Below, piece by piece: positions 5,357 to 5,687 of a DNA stretch of 5,687 bases. Below the pieces are notes generated by a model that made no database searches, was not told the DNA's origin, and was given only the letters and a program-made list of their open reading frames with translations. This stretch comes from Actinomycetes bacterium (lineage in GTDB: Bacteria > Actinomycetota > Actinomycetes > JAHEKZ01): positions 1 through 5,687 of the forward strand of contig JAJAYM010000305.1 of assembly GCA_027117675.1 (NCBI GenBank). The letters are read 5' to 3'. How positions within the stretch are numbered: position 1 is the stretch's first letter; each line of letters starts with the position of its first letter. The position numbers and the translations under genes are program-made.

Positions 5357-5420
5357 CGGGCCTGACGTGGCGTTCGGCCGCCACGTCTGTGCACGATGAC
5401 CACGTCACCTGATCATCGTG
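5343..5420 (-). repeat. 78-bp structured inverted repeat, copy 2 (right flank of nuclease gene)
   Basis: The reverse complement of this stretch aligns without gaps to 4166-4243 with 7 differences. It begins inside the nuclease gene and includes its TAA stop (5354-5356). It has its own strong stems: GACGTGGCG (5364-5372) with CGCCACGTC (5379-5387), perfect over 9 bp with a 6-nt loop; the competing pair GTGGCGG (5347-5353) with CCGCCAC (5378-5384); and the long palindrome at 5389-5423. Several of the differences from copy 1 fall on paired positions and preserve or restore pairing, which suggests that structure matters. Confidence 0.9.
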
Positions 5421-5423
5421 CAC
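5389..5423 (-). terminator. 14-bp hairpin between convergent genes, candidate bidirectional terminator
   Basis: GTGCACGATGACCA (5389-5402) and TGATCATCGTGCAC (5410-5423) form a 14-bp stem around a 7-nt loop. The one imperfect pair is G-U in RNA from the minus strand (trpD direction) and C-A in RNA from the plus strand, so folding favours trpD transcripts. It lies about 32 nt after each of the two convergent stop codons, an ideal place to end both transcripts. There is no U-tract on either side. Confidence 0.5.
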
Positions 5424-5454
5424 CCGGTGGAACGCGCACACCCTGCGGACGGCG

Positions 5455-5687
5455 TCAGCTCGAGATGGACTGAGTGGCCGTGACCCAGCGGTCCAGGACG
5501 TCGGCGGCAGCGCCGGAGTCAATGGCGGACGCGGCGCGCTCGAGGCCGGACGCCATCGCGTCCTCCAAGGCACCGCGTGCACCAGCACCACCAGCACCAC
5601 CCGCACCAGCACCACCCGCACCAGCACCCCCCGCACCCGGCCCCCCCCCCCCCCCCCCCCCCCCCCCACCCCGGGCACGGGGGCGGG
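5455..5687 (-). CDS. trpD: Anthranilate phosphoribosyltransferase, C-terminal fragment (partial)
   Basis: The 3' end of a minus-strand gene, open to the window edge, ending at TGA 5455-5457. The last 40 or so residues, including GLERAASAIDSGAAADVLDRW, match the C-terminal helix of TrpD (the family reads roughly ...A..AIDSGAAA..LDRWV). TrpD joins anthranilate to phosphoribosyl pyrophosphate in tryptophan synthesis; the catalytic regions lie outside this window. The neighbourhood supports the call, since trpD follows the equivalent nuclease gene in M. tuberculosis (Rv2191-Rv2192c). Upstream in the protein the normal Ala-rich segment is replaced by Gly/Ala repeats from a 15-bp tandem repeat. Beyond 5641 a run of G codons follows that is probably artefactual, so only 5455 to about 5589 should be trusted as protein sequence. 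Confidence 0.8.
   Translation of the reverse strand, partial: RPRARGGGGGGGGGGPGAGGAGAGGAGAGGAGGAGARGALEDAMASGLERAASAIDSGAAADVLDRWVTATQSISS
5581..5634. repeat. 15-bp tandem repeat inside trpD encoding AGGAG units
   Basis: A 9-bp partial unit (5581-5589) is followed by ACCAGCACCACCCGC at 5590-5604 and 5605-5619, and the one-base variant ACCAGCACCCCCCGC at 5620-5634. On the minus strand each unit is in frame with trpD and encodes Ala-Gly-Gly-Ala-Gly. Length variation here would not shift the frame. Confidence 0.85.
5641..5667. other. Run of 27 C at the window edge, probable assembly or sequencing artefact
   Basis: Twenty-seven consecutive C follow directly after the tandem repeat, then 20 more GC-only bases to the end of the window. 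No TrpD protein should contain a run of nine glycines here. No-signal base calls in two-colour sequencing produce poly-G, and an unresolved repeat is a natural place for a contig to end. Both suggest that the last 47 bases are unreliable. Confidence 0.75.

Noticed and set aside
4158..5428. Possible 5-bp target-site duplication (CCCGG) just outside the two inverted repeats
   Set aside because: CCCGG is very common in DNA this GC-rich and its distance from the repeat ends differs on the two sides, so it does not show transposition.
5316..5678. Minus-strand open frame of 120 codons covering the trpD end and the right repeat
   Set aside because: The TrpD signature is in another frame. This one starts in the poly-C artefact and yields Val/Arg-rich non-protein-like sequence.

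Overview
The window is high-GC DNA with densely packed genes, GTG starts, Shine-Dalgarno cores of the AGGAG type and at least one apparently leaderless start. It reads as an actinobacterium (Actinomycetota). The NlpC/P60 hydrolase - DEDDh/UvrC-like fusion - trpD neighbourhood resembles the Mycobacterium tuberculosis block Rv2190c-Rv2191-Rv2192c. A genus cannot be fixed from the sequence alone; a relative of Intrasporangiaceae or Nocardioidaceae is only a guess. The right edge ends in a tandem repeat followed by 27 consecutive C, which looks like an assembly edge.

Left half, minus strand, read right to left: a 78-aa protein with two CxxC knuckles (1753-1989), a 94-aa protein with a CxxC-x6-CxxC cluster and a repetitive Pro/Gly/Ser tail (1403-1687), then a long leader holding a ydaO-type (c-di-AMP) riboswitch (about 1155-1285), then a secreted coiled-coil NlpC/P60 peptidoglycan hydrolase (73-1128). 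A candidate promoter for the riboswitch leader overlaps the stop codon of the 94-aa gene.

Centre, plus strand, divergent from the above: a 583-aa fusion of a DEDDh exonuclease with the N-terminal half of UvrC (GIY-YIG nuclease, four-cysteine cluster, UVR motif), followed 11 bp later by a 92-aa stand-alone Lrp/AsnC ligand-binding (RAM) domain protein. The two form a tight operon.

Right half: a plus-strand gene (4349-5356) for a winged-helix plus DUF559/Vsr-like nuclease-fold protein, of the kind often annotated as 'AbiEi family antitoxin domain' protein. It is bracketed by two 78-bp inverted repeats (4166-4243 and 5343-5420) that match at 71 of 78 positions. Each copy carries two hairpins, and the right copy contains the gene's own stop codon. 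The unit sits where trpD would otherwise be the next gene, so it looks like an inserted cassette. This is the most interesting object in the window. Beyond it, on the minus strand, lies the 3' end of trpD (anthranilate phosphoribosyltransferase), cut by the window edge.

The genes are mainly housekeeping: cell-wall hydrolysis under c-di-AMP control, DNA repair or processing, an amino-acid-sensing domain and tryptophan synthesis. The palindrome-flanked nuclease gene is the likely accessory item.
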